From Pirellulales bacterium (GTDB lineage: Bacteria; Planctomycetota; Planctomycetia; Pirellulales; UBA1268), in contig JADHSL010000004.1 in NCBI GenBank assembly GCA_016776925.1, positions 1 through 33,301 of the forward strand: DNA of 33,301 bases, written 5' to 3'. Both the position numbers and the translations under genes were made by a program. This document shows positions 16,667 to 24,435 of this stretch, in pieces (the stretch's first letter is position 1; every line of letters begins with the position of its first letter). Under the pieces are notes generated by a model, which was not told the DNA's origin, did no database searches, and saw nothing but the letters and a program-made list of their open reading frames with translations.

Positions 16667-16706
16667 ATCTGTGTAGATAATGGTGGCCATCATTATCTAC
16701 ACAGAT
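16667..16706. repeat. perfect 16-bp inverted repeat, 8-bp spacer, between rarA and ubiD
   Basis: ATCTGTGTAGATAATG (16667-16682) and CATTATCTACACAGAT (16691-16706) are exact reverse complements around GTGGCCAT, itself nearly symmetric. The right arm ends 15 bases before TATACT (16722-16727), a possible -10 box for ubiD, so it covers the -35 position; the left end lies 29 bp from the rarA start. The divergent position makes an operator for a dimeric regulator more likely than a terminator. Confidence 0.9.
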
Positions 16707-16721
16707 TTTAACAACCGAAAA

Positions 16722-16750
16722 TATACTCGACGCTACCATACCTAAGGAGG
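16722..16750 (+). promoter_or_regulatory. candidate -10 box and strong Shine-Dalgarno of ubiD
   Basis: TATACT at 16722-16727 matches a -10 element; no good -35 is seen, because that position is taken by the palindrome arm. AAGGAGG at 16744-16750 is a full-consensus ribosome site, five bases before ATG 16756. A missing -35 next to a palindrome fits activator-dependent or repressed transcription. Confidence 0.5.
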
Positions 16751-16755
16751 ATTGC

Positions 16756-18648
16756 ATGGGATTTAGGACACTTCGTCAATGCGTCGAAACTCTTCGGGGA
16801 GAAGGAGAGGTCATTGAGATTGATCATCCAATCGACCCACATCTTGAAATAGCTGAAATTCAACGGCGACTTTTTCGGGCCGGAGGTCCAGCACTTCTCT
16901 TCACATCTGCTCTCGGTACCCAGCATCCAATACTTACTAATCTCTACGGCACACAGAAGCGAGTTGAACGATTATTTTCCGATACCCTTGAACGAGTGCG
17001 ACGGCTGGTTGAACTAAAGATTGACCCAACTGCTGCCGTCCAGAACCCCTTGCGATATTGGCGGAGCCCTCTTGACGCACTCAGCATGATTCCACGGCAC
17101 GTCCGTGGAGGAGGTGTGCTCAATCGCGATGTGCCTCTTACGAGCCTTCCGGGTGTAACAGGTTGGCCTGGTGATGGTGGACCATTCATTACGTTACCGG
17201 CTGTCTATTCGGAACATCCAGATGCACCCTCAATGAGGACCTCGAATCTTGGCATGTATCGAGTTCAGTTACGTGGCAATTGCTACGAAGAAAACAACGA
17301 AGTTGGCATGCACTACCAGATACACAGAGGAATTGGTGTGCATCATGCCGCAGCAATTGCACGGACAGAGCCACTCAAAGTGGCTATCTTCGTTGGAGGA
17401 ACTCCTTCTATGGCAGTTTCTGCAATGATGCCGTTACCCGAAGGCCTTTCTGAACTTACGTTTGCTGGTGCTTTGGCAGGCCATCGCATACCAATGATTC
17501 GCCGCAAGGGACGCCCTTCTATTTACGCTGATGCTGATTTTGTTATCGAGGGAACAATTGCTCCTGATGTAACGAAGCCAGAAGGGCCATTTGGTGACCA
17601 CCTCGGTTACTATTCTCGACAGCATGATTTTCCCGTCATGCGAGTTGACCATGTCTGGCAACGAGAAGATGCAATTTGGCCTGTTACGGTGGTGGGACGA
17701 CCGCCTCAGGAAGACACGATGTTTGGTTGGCTCGTTCATGAGATCACTGGTCCTATCATCCCAACGGTATTACCAGGGATATCCAGCATTCATGCCGTAG
17801 ACGCAGCCGGTGTTCATCCACTTCTTCTGGCTGTTGGCAGCGAACGTTATTTGCCTTGGAAAAATTCGTCTCGACCAGCTGAGTTACTCACTCAGGCTTC
17901 AGCAATACTCGGACAGGGCCAACTTTCTCTGGCGAAGTATCTGTTTATTGTCAATCAGGCGGATGCCCCCAACCTGAATGCTCAAGACGTACAAGGATTT
18001 TTTAGCCACCTGTTGCAACGAGTGGATTGGAGACGAGACTGTCATTTTCATACCGAGACAACAATTGATACGCTCGATTACTCTGGCAAGGGCTTTAACA
18101 ACGGTTCTAAGTTGGTCATAGCCGCCCGTGGTCAATCAGTCCGAGAGCTACCGAACGAAATCTCGGGAAGCATGTACCTTCCAGAGGGCTTCTCGAAACC
18201 GTTTGCATGCATCCCTGGCATACTCGCCGTCTCTGGACCACCTATCGAACCGAGACCGTCTCTTGATGGGCCAAACGAGGATACAATTTGGCATTCAACG
18301 AAGCACGCTCATTGGACTCAGGACATACAACGATTTACTCATGCGATCAATCAACAAGATGACATACTAAAGTGGCCTCTTATTGTCATTGCAGACGATA
18401 GCGCATTCACTGCGGCAACTCTGGAAAACCTTCTGTGGATCACATTTACAAGATCCAATCCAGCAACCGATGTTCATGGTGTTAGAGAAAAAATCCATCA
18501 AAAACATTGGGGCTGCGCGGGGCCACTTGTCATTGATGCACGGCTCAAGCCACACCATGCTCCACCCGTTGAGGAAGACCCTGCTGTTGTTGAAAAAATT
18601 GACAGTCTTTGCCGAAGAGGGGGTCCACTTGCAGGAATCATTGAATAG
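16756..18648 (+). CDS. UbiD-family prenylated-FMN-dependent decarboxylase (long form)
   Basis: UbiD-type enzymes use prenylated FMN made by UbiX to decarboxylate unsaturated or aromatic acids, for example in ubiquinone or menaquinone pathways. The 630-residue protein has the expected motifs: NLGMYR with Arg169, the region PEGPFGDHLGYY with Glu276 and Asp281 matching the catalytic Glu-Glu/Asp pair, and DHVWQREDAIWPVTVVGRPPQED. The core ends near residue 480; the remaining ~150 residues are extra compared with the usual ~490-residue enzymes. The start is well supported by AAGGAGG five bases upstream. No ubiX, mqn or other quinone gene is adjacent, so the substrate is unknown; the futalosine-pathway menaquinone decarboxylase MqnP/MqnL-like role is a possibility. 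Expression may be governed by the palindrome just upstream. Confidence 0.88.
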   Translation: MGFRTLRQCVETLRGEGEVIEIDHPIDPHLEIAEIQRRLFRAGGPALLFTSALGTQHPILTNLYGTQKRVERLFSDTLERVRRLVELKIDPTAAVQNPLRYWRSPLDALSMIPRHVRGGGVLNRDVPLTSLPGVTGWPGDGGPFITLPAVYSEHPDAPSMRTSNLGMYRVQLRGNCYEENNEVGMHYQIHRGIGVHHAAAIARTEPLKVAIFVGGTPSMAVSAMMPLPEGLSELTFAGALAGHRIPMIRRKGRPSIYADADFVIEGTIAPDVTKPEGPFGDHLGYYSRQHDFPVMRVDHVWQREDAIWPVTVVGRPPQEDTMFGWLVHEITGPIIPTVLPGISSIHAVDAAGVHPLLLAVGSERYLPWKNSSRPAELLTQASAILGQGQLSLAKYLFIVNQADAPNLNAQDVQGFFSHLLQRVDWRRDCHFHTETTIDTLDYSGKGFNNGSKLVIAARGQSVRELPNEISGSMYLPEGFSKPFACIPGILAVSGPPIEPRPSLDGPNEDTIWHSTKHAHWTQDIQRFTHAINQQDDILKWPLIVIADDSAFTAATLENLLWITFTRSNPATDVHGVREKIHQKHWGCAGPLVIDARLKPHHAPPVEEDPAVVEKIDSLCRRGGPLAGIIE

Positions 18649-18663
18649 ATTCGCAGAACTACA

Positions 18664-18681
18664 CTCAAGATTGAACTTGAG
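18664..18681 (+). terminator. small hairpin between the convergent ubiD and rplU genes
   Basis: CTCAAG-ATTGAA-CTTGAG is a perfect 6-bp stem located 16 bases after the ubiD stop and 39 bases from the rplU stop. It lacks a T-run, so it is a weak terminator candidate only. Confidence 0.25.
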
Positions 18682-18719
18682 ACGTGAATAGACTCTGGAC
18701 ATCTTTAGATCAGAACCAA

Positions 18720-19100
18720 TTACTCAACAGCGGGTATCTCGCTGATTCGGACTTTGGTCGACACTGATCGATGGCCTGTTCTTCGACGATAGTTTTTTCT
18801 ACGACGGAATTTCTGAACATAGATTTTTTCACCCTGCGACAGTCCAAGAACTTCTGCCTTAACAACGGCACCGTCAATAATCGGGGCACCTATGTGGAGC
18901 TTTCCTTCTTTACTGACTGCGAGCACTTTGTCGAAGACAAGTTCAGATCCAGCATCAATGGGCCGGAAATCGACTTCTATTTCTTGCCCCTCAGAGACAC
19001 GATACTGCCGCCCCCCATCTGACACGATGCAGTAGTGATGACCACCACTAGCCATGGTGTCGGTCGTTGGAGTGTCGGTGGATGTTGTTTCGGCAGCCAT
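18720..19100 (-). CDS. rplU: 50S ribosomal protein L21
   Basis: L21 binds 23S rRNA in the large subunit. The product is 126 residues, longer than the usual ~103. The family body begins around residue 20 with HHYCIVSDGGRQYRV, and goes on with GQEIEVDFRPIDAGSEL, FDKVLAVSKEGKLHIGAPIIDGA and the basic KFRRRKNYRRRTGHRS segment near the C-terminus. The first ~20 residues are Thr/Ser/Asp-rich and lack homologues in standard L21; a Met at residue 16 is an internal alternative start. The gene follows rng on the same strand after about 131 bp, an arrangement seen in many bacteria. The usual next gene rpmA (L27) is absent: the gene downstream is the convergent ubiD. Confidence 0.94.
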   Translation of the reverse strand: MAAETTSTDTPTTDTMASGGHHYCIVSDGGRQYRVSEGQEIEVDFRPIDAGSELVFDKVLAVSKEGKLHIGAPIIDGAVVKAEVLGLSQGEKIYVQKFRRRKNYRRRTGHRSVSTKVRISEIPAVE

Positions 19101-19231
19101 CAGAAAACCTCAATTCATGTAAACCAGTACCCAGAGCGGGAAACTTTGATTGTAATCCGTGAGCGAGAAAATCCAGCCTCGTGCACAAAGCACGGGAGTT
19201 TGACACTTTCTTCACTACTTTTTGCTGAAGT

Positions 19232-20839
19232 TTATGGAAACCGCACCGTTCGCCCACTCGCTTCCCATGCTTCAATCGCTAGGTGTTCTGGGGACGCAGT
19301 GTCCTGACCCACAATATGAAGTTCTACACGAGAAACGTCTTCGAACTGGGCAATCTCTCGTCTTTTCCGGTTATTTATCCATGTTGCCACTTCATCATGT
19401 ACGGTGATTGTCAAACGCGCAATATCTTCACGCGTTACCGACAATTGGAGCATTCGCATAACTTCAATCGCCACACTTTCCGGGGTCTTTGCCATCCCAG
19501 TGCCCAAGCACGTGGGGCAATCACGAAAAACACTCTTTCGAAGTGACGGACGGATTCTCTGACGAGTCATCTCTATTAGCCCGAAAGGACTTGTTCGCAA
19601 GACTTTTGTACGAGCTCTGTCTCGCTTCATTGCATCATGCAAGGCCCTCTCAACTCCACGACGATATTTCTCCCGCCGCATATCAATAAAGTCATTGACA
19701 ATGACGCCACCGAGGTCTCGTAATCGTAACTGGCGAGCAATCTCTTTTGCCGCTATCAGATTCATTTGATAGGCGTTCTCTTCTGCTGATTTTTCTGTGC
19801 GAAAACTTCCCGAATTGACGTCAATTGCAACGAGCGCTTCGGTCGTATCGATTACAATCGATCCGCCACCTTTAAGCGGAACTTTGTGCTGATGAATTCG
19901 ACTAATCTCTTCCTCGAGTCGATAGCGATAAAACAACGGTTCTTTACCATCATAGAACTGCAGTCGGCTGGCATACTTCGGCATGACCAACTCAAGGAAC
20001 TCTTTTGCTCGTTCATATGCGGCACGATCATCAATAAGAATTCTTCCCACATCTTCAGTGAACATGTCTCGGATCGTCCGAATAATCATGTCACTTTCCT
20101 GATAGATATCGATTGGGGCGGAATATTTTCTCATCCGCTTCACAATGCTCTTCCAAAGCCGAAGTAAATACGCCATATCACGAGCCATCTCAGACTTGGT
20201 TCGCTCCGTACCAGCTGTTCGTACGACAAAGCCAACTCCTTTGGGCGGCTTGAGCGCATTCATAATCCCTCGAAGCACTCGCCGTTCTTTTTCATTATCG
20301 ATCTTTTTTGAGACTCCAACTCGACCAAGTGGCGGCATAAGGACGAGGTAACGGCCAGGAATGGAAATGTAGGTTGATAGAGTAGGCCCCTTCGTGCCAA
20401 AGCCCTCCTTGATAACCTGTACCAGTAATTCGTCACCTCGTTTCAAGACATCCTGTATAGGTGGCTTAATACGAGGACGATCACCTATACGTGGTTTTCG
20501 ACGCCGATCTGAAGGCCTCCCCCCGTTATTCGATCCTTCGGAAGGAGCTTTTGCCGGGTCGGTCAATTCAAAAGCCTTGTCGGGATCAAGACCACCCTGA
20601 CGATAGTATTGGGGCTCAATATCACTGATATGCAGAAATCCATTCCGCCCAACACCGAAATCAACAAAGGCAGCCTGAATGGATGGCTCTATGTTAACGA
20701 CCCGGCCCTTATAAATATTGCCAACGAGGTTTTCCTGGCTTGTTCGTTCAACATAAAGTTCCTCCAGTACACCCTCCTCAATAATTGCAATGCGGCATTC
20801 TTCAGCCTGCGTCACATTAATCAGCATTTCCTGCTTCAT
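19232..20839 (-). CDS. rng: ribonuclease G/E family endoribonuclease
   Basis: This endonuclease cleaves single-stranded AU-rich RNA in rRNA maturation and mRNA turnover. The 535-residue protein lacks the long C-terminal degradosome scaffold of RNase E, so it is RNase G-like in size. Domains: an S1 domain beginning near residue 35 (NIYKGRVVNIEPSIQAAFVDFG and GFLHISD), interrupted by a charged, Arg/Pro/Gly-rich insertion at about 75-128, the RNase H-like and DNase I-like catalytic part, with metal-binding Asp340 in AIDVNSGSF and Asp383 in VNDFIDM, and the zinc-link CPTC at 441-444. These residues are all conserved. ATG 20839 starts a conserved segment. ptsI ends 48 bp upstream and rplU starts about 131 bp downstream, all same strand, suggesting a transcript that links RNA decay with the phosphotransferase genes. 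Confidence 0.94.
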   Translation of the reverse strand: MKQEMLINVTQAEECRIAIIEEGVLEELYVERTSQENLVGNIYKGRVVNIEPSIQAAFVDFGVGRNGFLHISDIEPQYYRQGGLDPDKAFELTDPAKAPSEGSNNGGRPSDRRRKPRIGDRPRIKPPIQDVLKRGDELLVQVIKEGFGTKGPTLSTYISIPGRYLVLMPPLGRVGVSKKIDNEKERRVLRGIMNALKPPKGVGFVVRTAGTERTKSEMARDMAYLLRLWKSIVKRMRKYSAPIDIYQESDMIIRTIRDMFTEDVGRILIDDRAAYERAKEFLELVMPKYASRLQFYDGKEPLFYRYRLEEEISRIHQHKVPLKGGGSIVIDTTEALVAIDVNSGSFRTEKSAEENAYQMNLIAAKEIARQLRLRDLGGVIVNDFIDMRREKYRRGVERALHDAMKRDRARTKVLRTSPFGLIEMTRQRIRPSLRKSVFRDCPTCLGTGMAKTPESVAIEVMRMLQLSVTREDIARLTITVHDEVATWINNRKRREIAQFEDVSRVELHIVGQDTASPEHLAIEAWEASGRTVRFP

Positions 20840-20887
20840 AATCGTTCTTTCTTTCTATTGATCTGCCACTCTGGAGCGGCACATACA

Positions 20888-22627
20888 TCACGCGACAGTC
20901 TCCGCTAGAAGACGTCGTTTTTGATCACGCAAAAAGGCCTTCACGTCACGAGCACTGTTCATTTCAAGAACCCGTTTCGCGACAGCCTGACAATCGGCGA
21001 TTGATACGCTTCGAACCGCCTGTTTTATTTCTGGTATGGCTGCAGCAGGCACACTCAGTTCACGAAGCCCAAGGCCAAGCAATAACTGGGTGTACATGAC
21101 GCTTCCACTCATCTGACCGCAGACACTTGCCGACACTCCGGCATCATCCGCAATATCAAGAGATCTCTTGAGCAATCTGATAACTGCTGGATCACACGCG
21201 CTATAGAGATCTGCTACATCCTTATTCCCACGATCAACAGCCAGCGTGTACTGAATGAGATCGTTTGTTCCAACAGAGACAAAATCCACTTCCTTAATGA
21301 ATGCATCGAGCATCATTGCGGCGGCAGGTGTCTCAACCATTATTCCAATTTTTAGCTTTGGATTGAAATCAATATCGTGCTCAGCGAGATCCTCCATCAC
21401 ATCTGCCAAGACTAATCGTGCCTGGCGTAATTCAATGATTGTCGAGACCAACGGAAACATCACTCGAACGTCACCGTGAGAACTCGCTCGTAGAATGGCC
21501 CGCAACTGGGTGCGAAACATTGGCAACTGCCGCAAGGACAAGCGAATGCTTCGTAAGCCCAGGCATGGATTTCGCTCCTCCTCCGGACTTTTTTCAGTGA
21601 GCATCTTGTCGGACCCTAGATCCAACGTCCGGACCACCATCGGCTTCCCGTCAATTGCGTCAATGACCTTGCTATATGCACGATAATGATCCTCTTCGCT
21701 TGGCTCATGCTGACTCGTAAGGTAGAGAAATTCGGTGCGATAAAGTCCTATGCCATCGCTACCACGTCGCTTGCACTGTTCAACTTCCTCAGGAAACTCA
21801 ATATTTCCTCGGATTTGCACTCTCACACCATCGACTGTCTCAGCCGGCAAGTCTCGTAAGTGTCCGAGGGACGCGGCGACCGTTTCGGCAACTTCAGCTT
21901 CAAGCCTGTATCGAGCTATCGTTTCTTCATCTGGCTGAAGAATGACTACGCCTTGATTACCATCAAGAATGACCGGCTCCCCACCGGAAACATCTGCCAA
22001 AAATGGACCAATACCAACAACAGCAGGTATCTCAAGTCCTTCTGCAACGATCGCGGTATGACTCCCTGGACCACCGAGTTCTGTTGCAAAACCTTTGACA
22101 AAACGTCGATCTAGATTTGCTGTTTCACTTGGCGTCAGATTATGAGCCAGTATCACGACCGGCTCAGAAATTGATGCGAGCGTCTCCCTACGCTGACCTA
22201 AAAGGTTGCGAAGCAGGCTCTTTTCAATGTCATAGATATCGTGAGCCCGCTGTGCAATATGATTGTCAAGTTTCTGAAAAACTTTGGCGTATCGTCGGAG
22301 CGTCCGGCTCACCGCATATTCTGGCCACCAGTTGCGTTCACGGACCGCACTTGTCAACTCTTCCTGTAGCCGTTGATCATGAAGCATCGCCAGATGGGCG
22401 TCAAAAATGGCGGCATACTGCTCGCCAAGTTCCTCTCGAACCGCATCACGATTCTTCTTGATTTCAGCTGTTGATTCAGCGATTGCATTTGACAGCCGTT
22501 GAAGTTCTGTATCGACAGCACTTCGAGCCACGAAACGCCTCGGAATCCGAAAGCCTTCGCTGTCGAGAACAAGTGCTTCGCCGATTGTCACCCCCGACGA
22601 GACTGCAATACCTTGTAGTTTTAGCAT
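20888..22627 (-). CDS. ptsI: phosphoenolpyruvate-protein phosphotransferase (PTS enzyme I)
   Basis: Enzyme I takes phosphate from PEP on an active-site histidine and passes it to HPr. The protein, 579 residues, has the family length. The phospho-histidine is His190 in the block ELGGPGSHTAIVAEGLEIPA; the standard block is GGRTSHTAI, so two residues before the histidine differ here. The C-terminal PEP-binding barrel has DGIGLYRTEFLYL, the MFPLVS segment, and NDLIQYTLAVDRGN. The active-site cysteine loop reads SVCGQMSG where most homologues have CGEMAG, so the glutamate is replaced by glutamine. Start ATG 22627 is the first after an in-frame stop upstream. ptsH lies 203 bp upstream and rng 48 bp downstream, same strand. 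Confidence 0.95.
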   Translation of the reverse strand: MLKLQGIAVSSGVTIGEALVLDSEGFRIPRRFVARSAVDTELQRLSNAIAESTAEIKKNRDAVREELGEQYAAIFDAHLAMLHDQRLQEELTSAVRERNWWPEYAVSRTLRRYAKVFQKLDNHIAQRAHDIYDIEKSLLRNLLGQRRETLASISEPVVILAHNLTPSETANLDRRFVKGFATELGGPGSHTAIVAEGLEIPAVVGIGPFLADVSGGEPVILDGNQGVVILQPDEETIARYRLEAEVAETVAASLGHLRDLPAETVDGVRVQIRGNIEFPEEVEQCKRRGSDGIGLYRTEFLYLTSQHEPSEEDHYRAYSKVIDAIDGKPMVVRTLDLGSDKMLTEKSPEEERNPCLGLRSIRLSLRQLPMFRTQLRAILRASSHGDVRVMFPLVSTIIELRQARLVLADVMEDLAEHDIDFNPKLKIGIMVETPAAAMMLDAFIKEVDFVSVGTNDLIQYTLAVDRGNKDVADLYSACDPAVIRLLKRSLDIADDAGVSASVCGQMSGSVMYTQLLLGLGLRELSVPAAAIPEIKQAVRSVSIADCQAVAKRVLEMNSARDVKAFLRDQKRRLLAETVA

Positions 22628-22830
22628 GGGCGCCGGCGATCAAGGCGACATCCGTTTTGCAGGGAGATCGGCTAGCGACAACTTTCGCTTCAGCCAACGA
22701 TCAACATCCTACGTCCCGGGCGCCTCGCGTCGCGCGTCTCCTTTTTGTTGTTTGTTTTTGTCAGCATGTATCCACCGGCAGGTAGATAAACACCATTTAA
22801 AACAAGAAGTCTGCGTAAACCGACATCTTG

Positions 22831-23250
22831 TCAACTGTTTGTATTCCTCTCGGCGTCACCCTCGCAGGTTGCCGTATTTATCCCAGCCGAATCGCTGGAA
22901 ATCTGCTTTTCCTGTTTTGATTTATTCGTGTGTATTCTTGTATTTTCTTCATTCAGATCAAATTTATGCTCGAAGAGGCTCCCTATGGCGTCAAGCGCCT
23001 CAGAAGCATCTGGACCAGTTGCTTCAACAACTAGGTGCGTGCCTGCTTCAGCAGCAAGAGTCAACAGATCAAGGATACTTTTCCCATCGACCCGCTGAGC
23101 TTTTCCTACAAACTCAATACGTGACTCCCATCGCTGCGCTTCTCTCGCAACCAAATCCGCTGGCCGTGCATGGAGCCCCTGCTCATTTTCCACGACAACT
23201 TCTCGTGAATGAGTCTCATGCATCGAATTTTCAGTTTGATCTATGGTCAT
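22831..23250 (-). CDS. ptsH: HPr phosphocarrier protein with C-terminal extension
   Basis: HPr accepts phosphate from enzyme I on a histidine and passes it to EIIA proteins. The start at ATG 23250 gives 139 residues; a GTG at 23265 and an ATG at 23223 are alternatives in frame. The HPr fold spans about residues 12-100: GLHARPA carries the phospho-His27, and GKSILDLLTLAAEAGT carries a serine (Ser58) at the position of the regulatory Ser46 of Gram-positive HPr. After about residue 100 there is a polar, Asn/Ser/Glu/Thr-rich tail of some 40 residues that HPr normally lacks; it looks disordered. The gene follows the EIIA gene by roughly 46 bp and precedes ptsI by 203 bp, an unusually long gap. Confidence 0.9.
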   Translation of the reverse strand: MTIDQTENSMHETHSREVVVENEQGLHARPADLVAREAQRWESRIEFVGKAQRVDGKSILDLLTLAAEAGTHLVVEATGPDASEALDAIGSLFEHKFDLNEENTRIHTNKSKQEKQISSDSAGINTATCEGDAERNTNS

Positions 23251-23296
23251 CTGTCTTGTAGCCACCTGTTGGCTTAATCACCTAACTCTCCAAAAA

Positions 23297-23773
23297 CTAC
23301 GAGGCAATGCTTTGAGCATCAGCGTCCTCAAGGAGCCGCCAGACCTCTTGAGGCCCACCAGCCTCTTTCAATGTTTTACAGAAAGCATCGTCTCGTAACT
23401 GTCTCGATATATTTTCCAAGGCTCGCAAGTGATCTCCAGGTCGATCTGGGGGCGAAACAAGGAGGAAAAACAGTTGCACTGGCTCTCCGTCTAAACTTTC
23501 AAAATCAACACCTTGTTCACTTATTGCAACCGTACCAACAAGCCGGCTAACACTTGGATGTTTTGTATGTGGCACCGCGACTCCGCGCCCTATGCCTGTA
23601 CTTCCAAGATCTTCTCGTTTCATGATCGCCTTCACAATGCTGTCCATTTCGCCTACTGCAATCTTCTCAGCATCAACAAGCGACTGCGTCATCTCACGAA
23701 TAACGCCCTCTTTTGAGTTTGCGGCCACACTTGGACGAATGGCATCGACTGAAACAAAATCTGAAAATTTCAT
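23297..23773 (-). CDS. ptsN: PTS EIIA component, fructose/nitrogen-regulatory type
   Basis: The 158-residue protein is a single EIIA domain of the PTS-fructose/mannitol/Ntr superfamily that would take phosphate from HPr. The phosphorylated histidine is His69 in IGRGVAVPHTKHPSV, and the segments REDLGSTG and FFLLVSPPDRPGDHLRALENISR are family hallmarks. The C-terminus ends without an EIIB or EIIC domain, so it is a free-standing protein as in the regulatory PtsN type. It lies between hpf (27 bp upstream) and ptsH (about 46 bp downstream), the same neighbourhood as rpoN-hpf-ptsN in proteobacteria, which supports a regulatory role. The start ATG 23773 has no better competitor. The regulated target is unknown. 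Confidence 0.9.
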   Translation of the reverse strand: MKFSDFVSVDAIRPSVAANSKEGVIREMTQSLVDAEKIAVGEMDSIVKAIMKREDLGSTGIGRGVAVPHTKHPSVSRLVGTVAISEQGVDFESLDGEPVQLFFLLVSPPDRPGDHLRALENISRQLRDDAFCKTLKEAGGPQEVWRLLEDADAQSIAS

Positions 23774-23800
23774 AGTTGTTTTGTATCTACTCCGATGAGA

Positions 23801-24121
23801 TTAACTTCTTCGGACTGTCTCGAGGTTTTTATGATCTCGTACTTTTTCTTTGTGCTTCCGCAATTGCTGCTCGAGCTTTTGCACTGCACCATCAACACTC
23901 CGCCAGAGATCAGGCGAGGTTTCATGACTTACAAGATCATGAAAATGCTCAGCTGACGCAATAATTTCAACTGCCGGAAGAGATGTATTAGCGAGATCAA
24001 CAGTCACATCCAATGAGGTAATACGATCAAAATATCTTTTGAGGCGAGATACTTTTGCAGAAATTTTTGACTGCGAAGCAGCGCTAAGATGCCCGTGTCG
24101 AGCGGAAACGTTTATCTGCAC
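23801..24121 (-). CDS. hpf: short-form ribosome hibernation promoting factor (HPF/YfiA family)
   Basis: HPF binds the 30S decoding region and silences ribosomes during stationary phase, promoting 70S dimers or inactive 70S. The 106-residue product is a short form: no C-terminal dimerisation domain of the long HPF type. Characteristic sequence includes VSARHGHLSAASQSKISAKVSRLKRYF, the LDVTVDLANTSLPAVEIIA strand region, and a lysine-rich helix DGAVQKLEQQLRKHKEKVRDHK with residues for rRNA contact. It is the first gene of the apparent hpf, EIIA, ptsH, ptsI, rng, rplU series on the minus strand, with the EIIA gene 27 bp downstream. ATG 24121 starts conserved sequence. Upstream lies a 314-bp gap without a gene. 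Confidence 0.88.
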   Translation of the reverse strand: MQINVSARHGHLSAASQSKISAKVSRLKRYFDRITSLDVTVDLANTSLPAVEIIASAEHFHDLVSHETSPDLWRSVDGAVQKLEQQLRKHKEKVRDHKNLETVRRS

Positions 24122-24435
24122 GAATCAATCCTTTCTGACCAGTACCCATACCATTGTGGACCACGCATGCAGCACACAGGGGAATGATGACCAATCTAAC
24201 TATACGGCCTATTCATCGACCAAGGTCGATGCAGGCAAGCAAACACTTCGACAAGCTGGGGTTTCCCGCTTATCATCCGATCAAAACCGGACATGTCGAG
24301 TCAGACACATTCTGATTTCACCGAAAATCTTCTCGTAATCCATGCCTGATCATAAACAAGCCGTGGAAGAGGAACAAACGCATGCTGTTTCTCCGGTTGA
24401 AAAGAGGAATCCAGCCAACGTCAGCCCTTGAGGCA
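24122..24435. other. 314-bp gene-free gap upstream of hpf
   Basis: No supported gene is seen. A short plus-strand frame from ATG 24342 to TGA 24431 encodes 29 residues rich in Pro, Glu and His; there is no ribosome site and no recognised family. The region presumably holds the hpf promoter (minus strand) and the tail of the large membrane-protein transcript; I see no clear -35/-10 pair or terminator. Confidence 0.5.

Noticed and set aside
24342-24431. 29-residue plus-strand frame before the large membrane protein
   Set aside because: It has no ribosome site or recognised motif; left only as a note in the gap entry.
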